A stretch of DNA of 64,000 nt from Punica granatum (taxonomy: Eukaryota > Streptophyta > Magnoliopsida > Myrtales > Lythraceae): positions 17,632,568 to 17,696,567 of the forward strand of contig NC_045134.1 of assembly GCF_007655135.1 (NCBI RefSeq). Reading direction: 5' to 3'. Position 1 is the first letter of the stretch. The number at the start of each line of letters is the position of its first letter. Below the pieces are notes generated by a model that worked only from the letters and a program-made list of their open reading frames with translations, was not told where the DNA came from and searched no databases. The position numbers and the translations under genes are program-made. Below, piece after piece: positions 60,090-64,000 of this stretch.

Positions 60090-60982
60090 TTCCTCTTATT
60101 CAGTTTCAATTTCCCCACTATCTAGCATGATCATTGCCCTTTTATTTGGACATTGAGAAGCAATATGCCCAGACCCCAAACACCGAAAACATTTGATATC
60201 CTTATTCTTTTGAGGTTGGAATGTAGAGTTACCTTTCTCCTTGTTGTCCCATTGGCTCTTGCTCATGCTCCTTTCAGCATTCGATTTGGGTTTCTCTACT
60301 AGTCTTGAGCTGGCACCCCATTTCGACTTCTAATTTGATGAAGACCCCGAATTCGAACCACCCTATTGCCTTGCTGGTCTCTCTCTCTTGAGTTGCCATT
60401 CTACTTTCATGGCCATGCTAACCATCTCTTCTATCTCCACATAATGTTGCAACTCCACCACATTAGCAATTTCTCGGTTCAAACCACATAAAAACCTGGC
60501 CATAGTTGCCTCTTCATCTTCTTCAATGTTTGCCCGAATCAAAGCTATTTCCATCTCCTTGTGGTAGTCTTCCATGCTCCTCGTCCCCTGCCTTAGACTT
60601 TGCAATTTTAAATGCAAGTTCCGATAGTAATACGAGGGAACAAATCGCCTTTGCATGACAGTCTTCATCTCCTCCCAGGTCTCAATAGGTCTTTCATGAT
60701 TCCTTCTTCTTTCCTTAACCAATTTGTCTCACCAAACGATGGCATAATCAGTGAATTTCACCGTTGTAAGCTTCACTTTCTTCTCTTCCAAGTAATTATG
60801 GCAATCAAATACAAGCTCCACCTTCTCTTCCATTCGATAAAAGCGTCAGGATCATTCCTCCCTTGAAAAGGTGGTATCGTCATTTTAATACTCCCAATAT
60901 TCCTATCTACTCCATCTCTAATTGCTTGATCTCGCCTACCATGTCTTCGCCCCTCATTCCTAACTCCTCTGGCTCTCCTCAT
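60090..60982 (-). pseudogene. Chromovirus gag
   Basis: MTIPPFQGRNDPDAFIEWKR, then TWEEMKTVMQRRFVPSYYYR and LQSLRQGTRSMEDYHKEMEI (capsid-like), and an intact CCHC zinc knuckle CFRCLGSGHIASQC (about 60192-60150; C-x2-C-x4-H-x4-C). A frameshift separates the N-terminal 60773-60982 part from 60363-60722. 60983-62009 upstream is leader and non-coding. Confidence 0.82.
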
Positions 60983-61995
60983 ACTTCACACGGATGCAAT
61001 TTCATCATCTTCCTCATTATCTTCATCTTCTTCATCGTGAGGATTCGGCAGCTGGCGGATTAGTCTCCTTGCATTGGGAACTTGCACATGCTACCTGGGT
61101 TGCTCCCTCTACATTTGATCAATTCGTTGATCTTGCCGGTCCATTCTATCACGGATATCTCCAAAAACAACTTCCAATCTCTCGAATTGTTGTTGCATGG
61201 CTTTCAAAGTAAAAGCAACATCTTGCTGGCCGACATTACTTCCATCCCCGGTTGTAGATTCATTGCCTTTTCCTTCGAAGTTGATGTTTGCACTACGAAA
61301 AGAAAATTGATGTTAGGACCTCACAACCACTCGCTCACGTGTTTGCCCTCAAATTATCGTCACTCAACACTCGTGTTTCGCTCAGTTCAATGGCTTTTCC
61401 CTCTGATACGCTCACCACTCTTGCTCTTTCCACTCTAATTTCCTCCTCAAAGTTCTTTAAAGAACTCAGCAACTTACAAATCAAAGGCAACTAGCTCGTA
61501 ATAATTCAAAACAGCAATTAATATATTGGCCCTAACTTGGACACAAACTAACAGGGAAATAAATGGTTAAAGAAAAGTTAACCAAGGAAAGATTTTAGGA
61601 ATGAAGAAAGGAATATATCAGAGTAATATATGGATGGAAAGATATGGAGGATAATATAGGGAAGGGAATATGGAAGATCAGGTATTAGGTAATTATGGGA
61701 GCAAAATCAACGAGGATCAACAACAAAAGTAAATAACAACTTTACAATGATCCGATGCTAAGAATCCGGTTCAAATTAACACCGATGGATTCTTTCTTTT
61801 CTTTCTATCTTTTTTTCAGCTCTATTTTTCTTTTTGGCTGAAATTTTTTTTCTCTTTTTTTTAAAGCTGGAACTTCGCTTTTCTTTTTTTATTTTATTTT
61901 TTGCTACTAACAATCCAAAAAGAACAAGCTAGAAGGAATGAAATTCAACGAATTGAAATGTAAAGGATAGGATAAACATGATTTGGAGCCTGATA

Positions 61996-62006
61996 CTCTG
62001 ATACCA
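61996..62006 (-). other. Primer-binding site (initiator tRNA-Met)
   Basis: Minus strand TGGTATCAGAG, three bases after the 5' LTR end. Confidence 0.75.
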
Positions 62007-62703
62007 AAATGATGCGGACCTCACGAAGGATTGTGAAACCCGACGACCAACTTGAATCGATTCCCAGATCGCCAAACAGAGATTTAGATAAAGAGAATTA
62101 TTGACCCGTTGTTTATAGAAAAACAAGAACCAACAATATCAAGACAATGATTATTGACCCGTTGTTTATGAAGAAACAAGAACCAATAATATCAAATTGT
62201 GCCGAACAATCACAAGCTGTTACACTTGTTTGTTCGAAGAAGTTCAATGAAGAACAATGGAGAAAATCTCACCAAAATTCCAGAAGAGTCTGTCTATGAT
62301 CAGCTACTCAGCCTCCTTTATATAAGCCTAGGAGAAACTGGAAACTAATAAGCTAGGCAACTGGAATAAACTTAGTTTCCTAAAGCCAGAAATAACAATG
62401 GAAACTAAATAAAGGCTATCTAGAATAGTTGGTAGTCTTTTATTCCATCTTCGGCATCTCATGGCAAGTCAGTTGAATAAAGGCCTTTGGAGACCCAATT
62501 GAATTAGACTCCTCTTGGCCCAAAAAGCCCATCAGCAAGCTCTCCATAGCTTGTTGGATTTGTTTGGCCTTCGCCCATGTGATTGGCCCACTCGAAACAT
62601 GCAAGCCTCCAAGATCTTGTGCTTCAGCTCCCTCTCCACGAGTCCGACTTCCAAGCTCGTGTGCATCAGCCTCATTGTTATGCCCACGATCCTCATCAGT
62701 TTA

Positions 62704-63706
62704 TATGTTAAGCCATGTTTATAATTTGTTGGTGCAACCTCCTATAAATTTCAGCTTGAGGATAGTAGGTGTTACTAATAATATTATTATTGCACAACAT
62801 GTTCTAGTTTTTATTTTTGGCTACTACCTACCATAATTTGAGAGGATGGGGTTGGCTTGGTCCGAACCAGCTCAACCTATGTCATTGAAGGTCGCCATCA
62901 GAGTTTGTTATGTCTTCATAGGGGATACTGGTGAACCATCTACAGATGTCTTTGCTAGATATAGTGGTGAAAGGTACTTCGTATTTTCAAAATATTTGTT
63001 TTTTTTCTTGCTTTAAAATTTATAATTACCTTCTACATCTGCAGAAAATGTATAATTTTGGATAGAGAATCAAACATGGTACTATATTAGCAAAGACTTG
63101 AAACTATCACGAAGGTGGCGTAAGTGACACATGATCAATAGTTAGAGCTTGTTTGGATAGAAGAGAAAGCAATGTAAAGAAAAGGGGAGGAGAACATAGC
63201 GAAACCTCTTGCATCCTTTCTATCGTATGCACTCTTCTATTCCAGTAGTTAATAACTAGGTCCATAGTCCTCGGCTACGGCCCAAAAAAACTCAGAATTA
63301 CTAATCTTTTCTTAACGTATCTAACATTAAGAGTGGTTTCCTACTGAAAAAAATATTGATTTTTTTGCAATTAACCAATGTTTTCAAACTTGACCCAGCC
63401 TAGCTAGTTCGATGGTTTAAGCGGGACATGTTGCCTTTCCATTAAATTGAAAAACTCAGCCAGAAGTAGCAAACCTATCGACTTATCGAGCCAATTGACC
63501 CACCAATTTGCAGTCGGGGCAGTTTCTCGAAAAAATTTCTTTTTTTTTCTTAGGACTTCTTTTGCCATAAAGTGAAATAAAATAGACTAGGGAAGTTTAG
63601 ATTTATGAGCTAAGACGTATATTTTTTAAAATTTTATGATTACCGTTAAATATGTAAATAGTTTGTTTTACAGGCTAATTTAGCATATTATATCATATAT
63701 GTTATA
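62704..63706. other. Intergenic, no gene recognised
   Basis: AT-rich; a short open stretch near 62880-62990 (starting MSLKVAIRVCYVF) is unrecognised and may be noise. Confidence 0.45.
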
Positions 63707-63925
63707 ATGCTGCGTTTGGTTTCAAAATCAAATTTTAATTTTGAAAAAGAGTGGTACAAATAAGGTCCACCCTTTGACTTTGTATGAGTTATTTTGTTTT
63801 GTTATGAAAAAAAGTGGTATAATGGAGTCCACTCTTTGACTTTATATGAGTTATTTTGTTTTATTATTGGTAAAATTAAGTTAAAGTTGTGATTTTAAAA
63901 TCACATTTGTAAATCAAAGAAGCCA
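63707..63925 (+). mobile_element. MITE family A, copy 3
   Basis: Starts atgctgcgtttggtttca; ends around caaagaagccaaat. Two tandem ~80 bp units (gagtggtacaaataagg, ctttgactttgtatgag, tattttgttttg) match the copy at 28269. The 63926-64000 remainder shows nothing. Confidence 0.6.
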
Positions 63926-64000
63926 AATTTTTTTTTAATTTTCGTGATGACCGCCAATTAAAAAAATCGAAAGGTCCCGCCTCGGCAATGAGAAAAGCTT

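Larger units (their letters stand above)
55949..62698 (-). mobile_element. Chromovirus (CRM-like Gypsy) with paired 689 bp LTRs
   Basis: 3' LTR 55949-56637, 5' LTR 62010-62698 (both 689 bp, tgatgcgg ... cctcatca on the plus strand). Initiator-tRNA site TGGTATCAGAG at 61996-62006, polypurine tract AAGAGCGGGGGAA at 56638-56650. Gene order gag, protease, RT, RNase H, integrase. The coding region runs into the 3' LTR, as described for CRM-type elements. Frames are broken in several places, so it is probably not autonomous. With the inverted LTR on its left, the whole block 55386-62698 lies between two gttta repeats. Confidence 0.88.

Noticed and set aside
55949..62698. Main element nested in a pre-existing solo LTR
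   Set aside because: This would predict a tgata copy just after 62698 and the missing 126 bp of the outer LTR there. Neither is present, and gttta matches the outer flank instead. Kept only as an alternative in the findings.

Overview
This window is nuclear DNA of a flowering plant, most likely a eudicot. It is AT-rich, its genes have GT-AG introns, and the gene families (patellin, R2R3-MYB, NuA4 Eaf6 subunit, ERF1-type AP2/ERF) are plant ones. Long retrotransposon blocks lie between short genes. I cannot name the species. Nothing suggests bacterial, organellar or viral DNA.

Layout. 0-2 kb: last exon of a patellin-like (Sec14-GOLD) gene on + and a complete three-exon subgroup 2 R2R3-MYB gene on -. 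2-12.8 kb: intergenic, holding MITEs, copies of a tRNA-derived SINE, and a small coding-free LTR retrotransposon (5.8-7.6 kb) with a MITE inside one LTR. 12.9-22.1 kb is a gene island: a secreted six-cysteine peptide (+), a seven-exon Eaf6 homologue (-) and a four-exon small membrane protein (+). The DNA downstream of the membrane protein gene is duplicated in tandem. 23.3-50.9 kb is almost all transposable elements: a truncated long LTR, a LINE remnant, a ~690 bp palindrome, a degenerate Copia element (30.7-40.3 kb) split by a ~4.3 kb LTR without an internal region, a CACTA terminus next to a ~163 bp tandem array, a hAT element with a perfect 8 bp target duplication, a second LINE remnant carrying a SINE with a 17 bp target duplication, and a Gypsy element that kept only gag. 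51.3-52.0 kb: an intact ERF1-like gene (-). 55.4-62.7 kb: a chromovirus (CRM-like) in - orientation with an extra inverted LTR fused to one end, the whole block flanked by one 5 bp repeat.

The five genes do not form a pathway. Two are stress or hormone-linked transcription factors (MYB14/15-like and ERF1-like), one is a predicted histone acetyltransferase subunit, one a probable apoplastic peptide, one an unknown membrane protein, plus the patellin tail. The most unusual object is the rearranged chromovirus. Both of its integrated ends are the same (U3) LTR terminus, and its two outer LTRs share bases that the middle LTR lacks.
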